DNA of 64,000 nt, from the NCBI GenBank assembly GCA_963812245.1, contig CAWEUK010000002.1:2126203-2190202 (forward strand), written 5' to 3'. Positions 33,935 through 42,745 of this stretch are shown piece after piece (position 1 is the stretch's first letter; each line of letters begins with the position of its first letter). The notes under the pieces were generated by a model. The model did not search any database. It saw nothing but the letters and a program-made list of their open reading frames with translations, and was not told the DNA's origin. The DNA is from Salsipaludibacter sp963812245. GTDB taxonomy: Bacteria > Actinomycetota > Nitriliruptoria > Nitriliruptorales > Nitriliruptoraceae. Position numbers and translations under genes: made by a program.

Positions 33935-34310
33935 ACCCAATCCATCGCGGCACGACGTGAGTGCCTCGGGTCGTTGCCCGCGGCACCCAGCCCACGTGGC
34001 GCGATGCGACTGCCATGCCGTCCTGGGGTGCAGGGTCGGCTCTGGCTCAGTGGCGAGTCAGTGTGAACACGTGGTCCGCCGCCGAGCCCAACGCCGTCCA
34101 TCGTCGCGCGTTGCGGCGACTCCACCCTACACCTCGAGGTACCTGCATCGTCGTGGGACAAGGACCCGAACGCGCTGCCGCAGTGTCGTCCCGGCAACCT
34201 CCACGCAACCTCCATGCCCCCTCCAAGGAGTGAGGTCGTGCAACGGCCACAGTGGGCTCGTACTCGCGGGCCGGACATTCCGGTTCGTCAACCACAAGAG
34301 AGCGCACACC

Positions 34311-34529
34311 ATGAACACGCACGACTACATCCACCTGGCCGAGCACCGCACACGCGTCCGACACTCGCCGGGTGCGCCGATCCATCATGCTGCACGTCGG
34401 GCCAGCCATCGGCCAGAACGCGACCCAACAGGTCGTGTTCGATCCAAGGCACGGGAGCGCCTGCTGGCGATCTCGGCGAAGCGACGTTCCCGCGAGGAGG
34501 TGAGCCATGTCGTGAGTCGCTGGGCCTGA
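34311..34529 (+). CDS. Small basic hypothetical protein
   Basis: 72 aa, rich in Arg, His and Ser (SKARERLLAISAKRRSREEV near the end). No domain is recognised. It diverges from the STAND regulator and is a possible target. No strong ribosome site is visible before ATG 34311, so the call is tentative. The 300 bases between it and the regulator repeats contain no other gene. Confidence 0.35.
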   Translation: MNTHDYIHLAEHRTRVRHSPGAPIHHAARRASHRPERDPTGRVRSKARERLLAISAKRRSREEVSHVVSRWA

Positions 34530-34735
34530 CACCCGGCGCTGGCCGCCGAGGACACACCGGCCGAGGTCAGTGAACAACCGGTGTGGCGTGGTGGGAGACA
34601 CCGCAGTCAGTGCTCCCAGGTTGCGGCACACGAGGGCATTGCGGGTGGAACTCGGCACCGCAAGGCAACCCGGTTGCATCGGGTGCCCGGGAACTGCTGG
34701 GCCCGTTGGCGACGCCCGAGGGCGGACACTCGACT

Positions 34736-34767
34736 GAATTCATGATAAGACTGATTATGCTGAATTC
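34736..34767. promoter_or_regulatory. AT-rich imperfect palindrome
   Basis: GAATTCATGATAA, six bases, TTATGCTGAATTC (11 of 13 positions pair). It sits in a roughly 70-base AT-rich patch that stands out sharply from the surrounding GC-rich DNA. It looks like the operator of an antitoxin or phage-type repressor, but no such gene follows. Confidence 0.5.
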
Positions 34768-34850
34768 AACCTATCAAATAGGATCCCGTTTAGCGCTATC
34801 TGGGCATCCCCGCGCAATCCTCCGAGACCCGCCTGTGACCCCTAGCCACC

Positions 34851-34979
34851 CCGACAGCACTGCTCAAAGCACACCGCGACCTCGACCGCGCCGTGGCACG
34901 GGCGTTGGGTGTCAGCCGTCGCAAGGCCAACACCGACGAAACCCGACTGGCCATCCTGTTGGAGCTCTATGCCGACTGA
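34851..34979 (+). pseudogene. C-terminal remnant, possibly of a large DNA methyltransferase
   Basis: An open frame without start encodes LLKAHRDLDRAVARALGVS and then a helix ending in RLAILLELYAD before TGA 34977-34979. The pattern (LDRAV...LG, then a helix ending LL.L) resembles the extreme C-terminus of MmeI/Eco57I-like methyltransferases. An in-frame stop just upstream ends any longer reading. It is probably the leftover of a lost restriction-modification or defence gene. The family match is weak. Confidence 0.35.
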
Positions 34980-35239
34980 CCGGCCAACAAGCCGCCATAC
35001 CGCTGGACAACGGCTGAACCGCGCGCAGCGTGGCGATCCACCGGATACTCCTCGGCTGCGATCCCCGTGGGTGACAGCAACATGACCTGCCTGGCGTCGG
35101 CGGCGCGCAAGCGCCTTGGACAATCGGCGGTATCGACGGCCATTCCCAGGCGTGGGACCGTCCGATCGGCTGTGTGGCTGATCATGCTCGCGGCAGACGT
35201 TCCCTGTATGGATCGGCTTCGGTTCCGTGCGGGCGGCGA

Positions 35240-35824
35240 TCAGTCGGCGGTGAGTCCACGCAGGACAGTCTCCACGACCCACTGGCAGAAGGCAGCATCG
35301 ATCGGGCCGTGGCCCACGAAGGCACGATGGAACACCGGACCGGCGAGCAGGTCGGGCACGCCAGTGAGGTCCACGTCGGCCGGCAGTTCACCGCGATCGC
35401 GACCCCGCTCGAGCACGGCCACCACGACGCCGTGGCGTTGCTGGACATGCCGGCGATGCAGGTCGGCAAACTCGGGGTCCCGATGGGCGGCATCGATGAT
35501 CGACGGTGTCATCCGAGCCAAGGGGCTCTCCGACAGCGCCCAGCCCAGGCCGGTGACCAGTTCATACAGGTCCTGTCGCAGCGACCCCGTGTCCGGTGAC
35601 GGGGGCGGACCCAACTGGCTCGAGATCGCGGCCAGCACGACCTCGGGCTTGCTGTCCCAGTGGCGGTAGATCGTCGTCTTGGCCACACCTGAGCGCTCGC
35701 TGATGGCGTCCACGGTGGTGTCGTGGACGCCCCGTTGCGCGATGAGGTCGAGCGTGGCCGCGATGATGGATTCCCGCGAGCGCACGACCCTGGGATCCTC
35801 GTGGGCCTCATCTCCGCCGGTCAC
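35240..35824 (-). CDS. TetR-family repressor
   Basis: 194 aa. The N-terminal HTH is typical: SRESIIAATLDLIAQRGVHDTTVDAISERSGVAKTTIYRHWDSK. The C-terminal ligand domain includes LLAGPVFHRAFVGHGPID. GTG 35824 overlaps the stop of the reductase gene, so the two form an operon. The palindrome at 36438-36459 before the operon is its probable binding site, which would make the system self-regulated. Confidence 0.92.
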   Translation of the reverse strand: MTGGDEAHEDPRVVRSRESIIAATLDLIAQRGVHDTTVDAISERSGVAKTTIYRHWDSKPEVVLAAISSQLGPPPSPDTGSLRQDLYELVTGLGWALSESPLARMTPSIIDAAHRDPEFADLHRRHVQQRHGVVVAVLERGRDRGELPADVDLTGVPDLLAGPVFHRAFVGHGPIDAAFCQWVVETVLRGLTAD

Positions 35825-36384
35825 GTGCCGCTCGAACCGCCGGCTTCCTCGGTGGCCTCAGTCGGGGTCGAGTCGCTGCGGGCCGAATCGGCGGGGGACG
35901 TGTCGATCCGCAGCACTGCCATGCCCGACGCGACCACCATCTCGCGCAGTTCGTCGAGAGTCGGATTGCGGTCGACGTTGATCCGCACGCCCAGTTGGCG
36001 CCCGGCCTGCTCGTGGCCCATCTCGGTCACCAAGTCGTGGAAGAAGGCGGCGACCTCGTCGGGATCCTCCTCGAGGCCGGCATGGCCAGGGACCCGCTCC
36101 CCCTCCGTAGTGACCTCCAAGTCGCGTCCGCCCCGAAAGTTCACCCGCCAGCCACTACTGGTCAGGTTGACCAGGCAGCCCTCGCGACGCATCACCCGCA
36201 CCACGACGTCGTAGGGCTGGCCGGACCGACGACCGGTGAAGTGCAGGATGACGAGATCACGAGAAGCCTTCTTGGGCCGGCCCCGGGCAAGCAGGAACTT
36301 CATCACCGGGTTGACGGGCTTCATCAGCCAATCAGGCGGGTGGATCCGTTCCACGGCCGGCTTCACATCTGTCTGCTGTGCCAT
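35821..36384 (-). CDS. F420-dependent (Ddn-type) nitroreductase/quinone reductase
   Basis: 187 aa split beta-barrel protein of the deazaflavin-dependent family. PDWLMKPVNPVMKFLLARGR is the usual start. The core is LVILHFTGRRSGQPYDVVV, LVNLTSSGWRVNFRGGRDLEV. EDPDEVAAFFHDLVTEMG follows. Members use reduced F420 to reduce quinones or nitro compounds at the membrane. A 40-residue low-complexity tail is extra. It is co-transcribed with and probably controlled by the TetR gene, suggesting response to a toxic small molecule. Confidence 0.85.
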   Translation of the reverse strand: MAQQTDVKPAVERIHPPDWLMKPVNPVMKFLLARGRPKKASRDLVILHFTGRRSGQPYDVVVRVMRREGCLVNLTSSGWRVNFRGGRDLEVTTEGERVPGHAGLEEDPDEVAAFFHDLVTEMGHEQAGRQLGVRINVDRNPTLDELREMVVASGMAVLRIDTSPADSARSDSTPTEATEEAGGSSGT

Positions 36385-36437
36385 GACCTCGACCTCCGCG
36401 CGTGATGAACGGGCCCGTCAGTCGGCCCTTCAGTGAC

Positions 36438-36459
36438 TTCGCTACTGAACAGTAGCGAA
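36438..36459. promoter_or_regulatory. Perfect palindromic operator before the reductase-tetR operon
   Basis: TTCGCTACTG, two bases, CAGTAGCGAA; both 10-base arms match exactly. It lies about 54 bases upstream of the reductase ATG. Size and symmetry fit a TetR dimer site. Confidence 0.8.
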
Positions 36460-36591
36460 AGGCAACCGCCGGAACAACCGCCCCCACCCACGCGGCCTGC
36501 CTGCCCACGGTCGCGCGGGTGGCGCATGGGTGGTTGACGAACCTCGTCGTGGACCTAGGCTGACCTCGCGGCGCCGGGGGAAGAAGTCGCC

Positions 36592-39123
36592 ATGCCGGGT
36601 ACTGCAGCGGACGGCACGAGGCGGGTGCTGGGCTGGACTCGTGACGACTTCGAGGCGCATGACGCCCAGCGGCGCGGCGAAGGCTGGATGCTGCACGCAG
36701 TCGACAGCTACGTCGAGGCCGGCACGCTTCGTTTCAACGGGATCTGGCGCCGTGCGACCGAGGAATCCGACTTCCAGTTCGGATGGTTGCTCGCCGACCT
36801 GAACACGCTCCACGACAGCCATCGGGCCAAGGGCTGGCGCCTGCACGACATCGACACCTGGGTGCATGGCTCCACGGTCAGGTGCAACGTGCTGTGGCGC
36901 AAGCCCCGGGTCACCCGGGAGTCCGCACTGGCCTTGAGCCGGAAGGAGCTCGATGCCGACAACGTGCGGCGGGGCGCGGAGGGCTGGCACGTGGTCGCAG
37001 TGGACACGACCGTGGTGGGCTCGAAGGACTCGTGGCACCTTGCATGGGAGCGGGGCGCCGACGACCACGACTTCGTCTTCGGATGGAGCTGGGACGACTT
37101 CAACGACGAGGTCGTGCGTCGCCGGGACGACGGCTGGGCGCTGTGGCGGGTGGGGTCCTACCAACGGTCGGGCGTGTTGTCGTGCAACGGCGTCTTTCGC
37201 CGCGGCACGTCGGGCCACAACTGGGTGCTGGGGTACGGCTGGGACGACTTCCTGACCCTGGACGACGAATACTCCGCCAAGGGGTGGGCCCTGGACACGG
37301 TCGACACGTTCCTGGGGACGAATGGCGCGGTGCAGTTCAACGGCACCTGGACCAAACACCTCCCACTCGCGCCGTTGGTGGGTGACTGCACCTACGACGG
37401 GTGGATGACCGACACCGCCACGCTGCCCGCGGCCGCAGTCGGGTTCCTCAGCAACGGGTGCACGGCCTTGCTCATCGATGGCGAGCACATCCTCACCGCC
37501 GCGCACTGCCTCGTCAACGAGGGACGTCCCGACAATGGGTACTACACCGACCTGTGGTTCTATCCCACCTTCACCACTGGCACGTCCGCGCCGCGACGAC
37601 ATCGCGTGGATCGGGGAGTGGTCGGCAGCCATGGTGCCACCGGTGGCACCTATGCCACGTCGGACTGGGCGATCGGCCACCTCGCCACGCCCGCGACCGA
37701 CCTGCCGGCCGTCGAGCCGGGCACGACATCGACCCTGTACCGCAATGCGACGGTGCTGCACTACACCCGCGACGCCACCCTGATGCAGCCGCCGTGGAGA
37801 CCGGCGCCCTATGCCGACGAGTACGGCGGTCTGCCGGACGCGGCAAAGGATTGGAAGAACACGTGGTGGCAGGACGCCCTGCGCAGCACCGGCGTGGCCC
37901 GCCGTGACTCGAACGTGGACTACAGCACGGTGGAAGGCGCATCGGGCAAGGGCGGGTCGTCGGGTGCGCCGCACCTGGTGCAGGATGCGCCGGGGGTGTG
38001 GCGGGTCGTCGGGGTCACGCACCGGGGCGACTGTGACATCATCGATGGGCCATGGGCCGGCCGGTTCATCCAGGCTCCACGCTTCGCGTCCGCGGTGGCG
38101 GTCGCCACGTCTCCCACCGACGGATCCCGCTCGGGCGTGTATGCACTGGACACGGCACGCGGGCAGGTCGTCGTCCGTGGTCGCGTCGGCACCGGGATCG
38201 ACGACCGCTTCGGCTACTGGTCGGTCGGCGCCCCCGTGGGAAAGGGCGTCGTCGGGTTGGCCGCCCGCGCCCGTCCCGGCACCGGCCTCCCATCGCTGCT
38301 GGCGTTGGCGTCCGGAGGCGCCATCATGGAATGGCGAGCCGTGCCGATCCCGTTGGTCGGGATCGCCACGTGGACGTTCCATCCGGTGGTGGTGCCGAGC
38401 ACCGGCGTCTTCGTCGACATCGATGCGACGACGTTTCCCGAGGGCGCCGGGATCGTGGCGGTCCAGGCGGGCATGGACGGCGCCGTGATGGTCGCGCCGC
38501 CCGCCGGGACTGGGCCCGGCCGCGGCACCTCCAAGGGATGGGGCGTGCTCGCCAGGGCAGGCCCGATGACCGCCTGGGCTCGAGTCACGGCCCTGCGCCA
38601 TCACGGAGATGGTGGCTCACAGGTCTGGGCGCTGACCACCCAGGGAGCCCTGCGGAGCTGGGTGCGGATCGGTACCGCTGGCTGGGCGGAAGTGGCGCCC
38701 CAGTCCACACCGGCGTTGGGGGCGGACGAACGCCTGGTGGACGTGGACGCGGCCTGGGACCACCGTCAGCGTGGACTGCTCGTGGCCCTTTCATCGCGTG
38801 GGCGCGTGTTCGCCCGCACGGCGACGTCGACGAACGCGTCGGGGTCGTGGGGGTCCTGGATGGGCCTGCCCGACCAGGTCGATCCCGGCGTCCCGATCAA
38901 CCGCAGCGGCGTGCGCCTGGTGTCGATCTCGGCCAGTCGCTGGCGTGAGACCACAGGTGTGGGCACCGGCTCCGACATCGTGCCGGTGGTCGTCGCGACG
39001 GACTCGTGGGGCAACGTCGTGCAGACCACCCAACGATCGATTGCCGGTGGCGGCGTTGGCTGGACCGACTGGATGCCGTTCCAGGGTCGACGGGTGGCCC
39101 CGTGGCAGGCCTTCCAAGACTGA
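36592..39123 (+). CDS. Trypsin-like serine protease with N-terminal polyglycine-hydrolase-like repeats
   Basis: 843 aa, three parts. Residues 1-270 are five tandem modules of about 50 residues, each with a DDFxxxxxxxxxxGWxLxxVDxYVxxGxxxxNGxWRR-like pattern. This matches the structural repeats seen in polyglycine hydrolases. Next is a chymotrypsin-fold protease with LLIDGEHILTAAHCLVN (His), TSDWAIGHLA (Asp) and GASGKGGSSGAPHLV (Ser). The last 350 residues are weakly repeated Trp- and Gly-rich strands, possibly a beta-propeller (GSWGSWMGLPDQ, GVGWTDWMPFQG). No signal peptide is seen from this start, so the export route is unclear. Confidence 0.75.
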   Translation: MPGTAADGTRRVLGWTRDDFEAHDAQRRGEGWMLHAVDSYVEAGTLRFNGIWRRATEESDFQFGWLLADLNTLHDSHRAKGWRLHDIDTWVHGSTVRCNVLWRKPRVTRESALALSRKELDADNVRRGAEGWHVVAVDTTVVGSKDSWHLAWERGADDHDFVFGWSWDDFNDEVVRRRDDGWALWRVGSYQRSGVLSCNGVFRRGTSGHNWVLGYGWDDFLTLDDEYSAKGWALDTVDTFLGTNGAVQFNGTWTKHLPLAPLVGDCTYDGWMTDTATLPAAAVGFLSNGCTALLIDGEHILTAAHCLVNEGRPDNGYYTDLWFYPTFTTGTSAPRRHRVDRGVVGSHGATGGTYATSDWAIGHLATPATDLPAVEPGTTSTLYRNATVLHYTRDATLMQPPWRPAPYADEYGGLPDAAKDWKNTWWQDALRSTGVARRDSNVDYSTVEGASGKGGSSGAPHLVQDAPGVWRVVGVTHRGDCDIIDGPWAGRFIQAPRFASAVAVATSPTDGSRSGVYALDTARGQVVVRGRVGTGIDDRFGYWSVGAPVGKGVVGLAARARPGTGLPSLLALASGGAIMEWRAVPIPLVGIATWTFHPVVVPSTGVFVDIDATTFPEGAGIVAVQAGMDGAVMVAPPAGTGPGRGTSKGWGVLARAGPMTAWARVTALRHHGDGGSQVWALTTQGALRSWVRIGTAGWAEVAPQSTPALGADERLVDVDAAWDHRQRGLLVALSSRGRVFARTATSTNASGSWGSWMGLPDQVDPGVPINRSGVRLVSISASRWRETTGVGTGSDIVPVVVATDSWGNVVQTTQRSIAGGGVGWTDWMPFQGRRVAPWQAFQD

Positions 39124-39138
39124 TCCCGGGCGTGCACA

Positions 39139-39202
39139 GGCCGTTCGTGGCACGGGCCGCTCGTCGCGCGGGCCGTTCGTCGCGCGGGCCGTTCGTCGCG
39201 CC
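39139..39202. repeat. 18-bp tandem repeat after the protease gene
   Basis: Three to four copies of GGGCCGTTCGTCGCGCGG with some variation, 16 bases after the protease stop. The rest of the gap to 39383 is G-rich and holds no gene. Confidence 0.8.
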
Positions 39203-39382
39203 GGTGTTCGGGGTGGCGCCGCAGTGCTGGGCGGTTGGCGCCATCGTCGTGGTGCCGCAGGGCCGCCGAATCGGTCGGACGCGGCTTGGCGGGGACGGGG
39301 CCGGTTCCGTCGAGCGGGGTCGGGGGCCGGTCCTGTCGAGCGGGGGCGGGACCAGCCGGACGTGAGGGCGCACGCCACCTGG

Positions 39383-40743
39383 TCAGGAGCCGTCCTCGCC
39401 AGCGTCGGGCGGCGTGACGTCGACCGCTCCGTCCGGGCCGGTCGTGCGCGTGTACAGCGGCCTGCCATCGTCGCCATGTCGAGTCATCTCGGTGCTGCCG
39501 TCAGGCTCGACCCGATAGGTCGTCGTGCGTCGGCCCTCGCCGTCGTACCAGGTCGTCTCGGTGCTGCCGTCGTCGCCGTGGACGACCCTTCCGTAGCCAG
39601 TGACTCGACCGTCGGCGTCGGTCGCCGTGTGGGTCTGGGGCCGTCCCTGTCCATCCAGGGTCGTCACGACAGTGGTCCCGTCCGAGTCGGTTCGTGCCAC
39701 CCCGATCCTGCGCCCGTCGGGGCCGTGCGACACGGTCTCGGTGGAACCGTTGGCGCCGTCGGTCCTCGTCCAGCTTCCCGTCATGTTGCCGTCGTCGTCG
39801 TACGAAGTCTGGGTCTCGCTTCCGTCAGGATGGTGCTCATTGACATCGCGGGCACCGTCGGGCGATCGGTGGGTCACGACCCTGGTGCCGTCGGCCCTGG
39901 TCTCGCTCGTGGTGGACGAGCCATCGGTGTGGTGCTCGGTCCCGACCGGGAGTCCTCGGGCGTGGTGGCGTCGTGCCGGGTCTCGCCGGGGGGCGCGTGT
40001 TCGACGACTTCGGTGTCGCCGTCGGCTGTCGTCGTGGGCACGGTGGTGCTCCCGTCGGCGAGTTCCTGGACCTGCTCCTCGGAACCGTCGTCACTCCACG
40101 TCGTGGTTTGCCGATGTTCGAACTTGCCGTCGGGTCCATAGCGGGTCGATGTCTCCGAATGGTCGTTCTGTTCCACCACGACACGACTGCCGTCGGCCTC
40201 CTCCACGGTGGTCGTCGACGACCCGTCTGCGTGGTACTGGGTCCGTGACGTGTCGCCGTTGCGCCCCGTGGTGAGACGCTCGGTTGGTTGGTCATCCTGG
40301 CCGTAGGTGATCTTCTCGTCCGCGATGCCGTCGCCGCCCGGATCGCTGACGCGCGTCCAGGTTCCATCTTCGTGCATGCGTCGTTCCTCGACCAGTCGGC
40401 CGCCCGGGTCGTAGGTCTGGCGCTCGTCGGCCACGCCGTCGCCCGTCGTGTCGCGCAGCACGGTGGTCGAACCGTCGGCATGTCTCGTGACGGTCGTTCC
40501 CGGCTCCTCGTCGTCCCTGTCGCTGGCCCAGGTGTCCGGACGACCGTCGCCATCCCGGTCGAAGCGGAACCGATCGAAATTGCCGTCACCGTCCCGGTCG
40601 CCCGCCCAGGCATCAGCTCGACCGTCGCCGTCGTTGTCGATCGCGACGGTGTCGAAGATCCCGTCACCGTCACGGTCACGCACCCAGGTGTCCGCCTTGC
40701 CGTCGCCGTCGGTGTCCACTACTCCGCCAAGACCACCACCCAT
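39383..40743 (-). CDS. DxDGDG/YD-type repeat protein, frameshifted
   Basis: About 450 aa. The N-terminal part has five calcium-loop-like repeats (DTDGDGKADTW, DRDGDGIFDTV, DNDGDGRADAW, DRDGDGNFDRF, DRDGDGRPDTW). The rest is some twelve DGS/YDxxGR repeats resembling Rhs/YD strands (HADGSTTVLRD, YHADGSSTTTV, YDGEGRRTTTYRVEPDGSTE). Near 39948 the frame slips: one C appears to be missing (on the coding strand) in ACTCCCGGTC, and the repeats continue in the other frame to 39383. ATG 40743 is a guess; a GTG at 40848 is in frame. It is tail-to-tail with the protease, and both look like surface or exported proteins. Confidence 0.65.
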
Positions 40744-41072
40744 CACGCCCAACAGGCCGGCACCACATGGCAGTGCTACACCGCGATCGAGCCTGACCCT
40801 GAGAGGAGACGCACGCCCGTGCAACCGATACAGCCGTCCGCCCCGCACACCGAAACGACAGGCCCGCGATCCTCCGACGACACGAGATCAGCGGCCTGCC
40901 AGACGCGACCCAGACAACCGAACCGCTGGCATCCGTGACGCAGGTCCCCAAACTTCAGGTCCCCAGTCCCCCATGCAGCCGGAGTCAGAACGCGGGAGGA
41001 CATTGCGCGGCAATATGAACCGTCCAAGGCCGAAAGCGCCGTGCATAGGGATGGAGGGGATGCGATCCGATC
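40744..41072. other. Intergenic region
   Basis: About 330 bases with possible upstream codons of the repeat protein on the minus strand. GGAGGGG stands at 41053 before the next gene. GC falls toward the right end. Nothing else is recognised. Confidence 0.4.
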
Positions 41073-41459
41073 GTGAGCCGGGGATCGTCGAACGGTTCCA
41101 TGGTTGGCCCTATCCTCTGGGGCCTCTTGGCTGTGGGAATGGTGATGTCGCTCTTTGGCGGCGGAGATGAATCCGAGGACCAGCCACCTGTGGAGAATCC
41201 TTCGAGGTCTTCGATTGAGGCCCCTGCAGCGGCCCCCATCGAGTGCTCCGTTGATGTTGATGCTGTCGAAGAGCTGTCGGGGATGGAAGAGATCATCGAG
41301 TCCGTGGACTGCGCCTTCTGGGCTGGCTACATGACGCCGGATGACGACACTGAAGCCCAATGTCGAGGCGTGCTCAGGGACCTTCGGATAGAAGACTCTG
41401 ACGTGGTTCTGCTCAAAATGAAAACGCGTGACGGTGAGACCGTTGCTGAGTGCCGATGA
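41073..41459 (+). CDS. Small single-helix membrane-anchored protein, unknown
   Basis: 128 aa. One N-terminal membrane segment (VGPILWGLLAVGMVMSLFGGG), then an acidic linker, then a domain with four Cys (IECSVDVD, VDCAFWAG, AQCRGVL, VAECR) that could form two disulphides outside the cell. Start GTG 41073 or ATG 41100. Base composition is lower in GC than its neighbours, a hint of recent arrival. No family recognised. Confidence 0.55.
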   Translation: MSRGSSNGSMVGPILWGLLAVGMVMSLFGGGDESEDQPPVENPSRSSIEAPAAAPIECSVDVDAVEELSGMEEIIESVDCAFWAGYMTPDDDTEAQCRGVLRDLRIEDSDVVLLKMKTRDGETVAECR

Positions 41460-41906
41460 CACGACTACGGCTGCAACAATAGAAGGAATCTCGCGAGTGC
41501 TTCTCGGCTCGCGGCGGACCGCCTCGCCTAGCCGACGCAAAGTCACCGATGTCTTGGTCGACATATCTCAATCAGTGCGCTTGACCGCCTACGCCTCGGC
41601 CAGCGTTGCCCTGTTTTGCCGGCGGGTACGCCTGCTTTGACGGAGGTGGCGACGTGGCTGTCGAGGAAGTCACCACCGCGAGACCGCGCCCACTCGAGCG
41701 CCGAATACGGGCGTTACCAGTCCATCCCGTCGAATGGGTTGCCTCCAGGCACTGTCAGTTGGCGGGGGGCTCGGTTGCTCGGACGAGGAAGAACATGGTC
41801 GATGTCGGCGCCGCCCACCTCCCCCGGGCAGACAGGGCTCCCAGACGCTCCTGCTGCAGTGCCTGGCTCGCTCGAACTGTCCGAGCGACCGACTAGCCTC
41901 AAGGGC
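41460..41906. other. Lower-GC intergenic stretch
   Basis: 447 bases with no intact gene. On the minus strand at about 41720-41840 a short open frame encodes PGEVGGADIDHVLPR, which recalls an HNH core (IDHxxPR). It ends at a stop soon after. It may be a remnant of an HNH endonuclease gene. Weak evidence. Confidence 0.3.
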
Positions 41907-42395
41907 ATGGTTGATCGACCCGACACGATGCGCAACGGCACCGAGCGCGAGATGCTCGATGTCTTTCTCGACGCTCAGCGGGCAACGGTCGTCGTCAAGG
42001 CTGAGGGACTGAGCGACTCCGACGCTGCGCGTCGTCTGGTCCCGTCCGCAACCACCGTCAGCGGGGTGATCCGCCACCTCGCCGACGTCGAGCGCAGTTG
42101 GTTTGTCGAGGTCTTCGCCGGCCTGCCCTACGACCGGCAGTTCGGTGGCGACGAGAACCCCGATGGCGAGTTCGACGTCACCGATCAGGATTCCCTCACC
42201 GACATCGTCGCCGACTACGGCGCGGCATGCGTGCAGAGTCGTGCCGCCATCGCCGATGCCGACCTCGATGACGTGGCCCAGGATGGTCCGATGAACCTGC
42301 GGTGGATCTTGTTGCACATGATCGAGGAGACTGCCCGGCACGCGGGCCACCTCGACATCCTGCGTGAACAACTCGACGGCACAACGGGCGAGTGA
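41907..42395 (+). CDS. DinB-family (DUF664) protein
   Basis: 162 aa four-helix bundle of the DinB/YfiT type. Probable metal-ligand helices are VIRHLADVERSWFVEVFAG and LLHMIEETARHAGHLDILRE (the HxxxH-type pattern). These proteins often act as thiol-dependent S-transferases or hydrolases in actinobacteria; the substrate is unknown. ATG 41907 has AAGGG before it. Confidence 0.88.
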   Translation: MVDRPDTMRNGTEREMLDVFLDAQRATVVVKAEGLSDSDAARRLVPSATTVSGVIRHLADVERSWFVEVFAGLPYDRQFGGDENPDGEFDVTDQDSLTDIVADYGAACVQSRAAIADADLDDVAQDGPMNLRWILLHMIEETARHAGHLDILREQLDGTTGE

Positions 42396-42661
42396 CCCGG
42401 CACGGTGCCGGCCGTGCCGGCCTCGCCGAGGAACTCCAGGTTGAGCCGACCCAGGACCGAACCTTCCTGGTCCACGAGCACTCGGAAGGCGCCCAGGCCG
42501 GCCTCCTGGTCGACGAGCAACTCATCGAATTGTTCATCGAACTGTGCGAAGTAGTCATCGCCCCGATCAGAGATCGAGGCCGCGAACCACGCCCGGTTGG
42601 CCAGTTCGAAGGATCTGACCGACTCGACATGGTCAGGGTGGAGCCGCTGCAATTCGGGCAT
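42396..42661 (-). pseudogene. N-terminal fragment of a GNAT acetyltransferase
   Basis: About 88 residues (VESVRSFELANRAWFAASIS, then VLVDQEGSVLGRLNLEFLG) match the first half of RimJ/RimL-type acetyltransferases. The acetyl-CoA-binding half is absent. The frame beyond about 42396 runs antisense into the dinB-like gene and loses similarity. The gene was probably cut when the two segments were joined. Confidence 0.65.
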
Positions 42662-42745
42662 CAGTTTGCCACCGTTTCGCTCACCGGCACCGGTTTGCGG
42701 CGCGCTCCCCTCGATCCTGGCGGGCGTCGAGGAGGCTGGCCGATG

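Noticed and set aside
34583..35017. 144-codon plus-strand frame over the AT-rich patch
   Set aside because: It crosses the operator-like palindrome, has no ribosome site and no family pattern. The remnant frame in the same stretch is more convincing.
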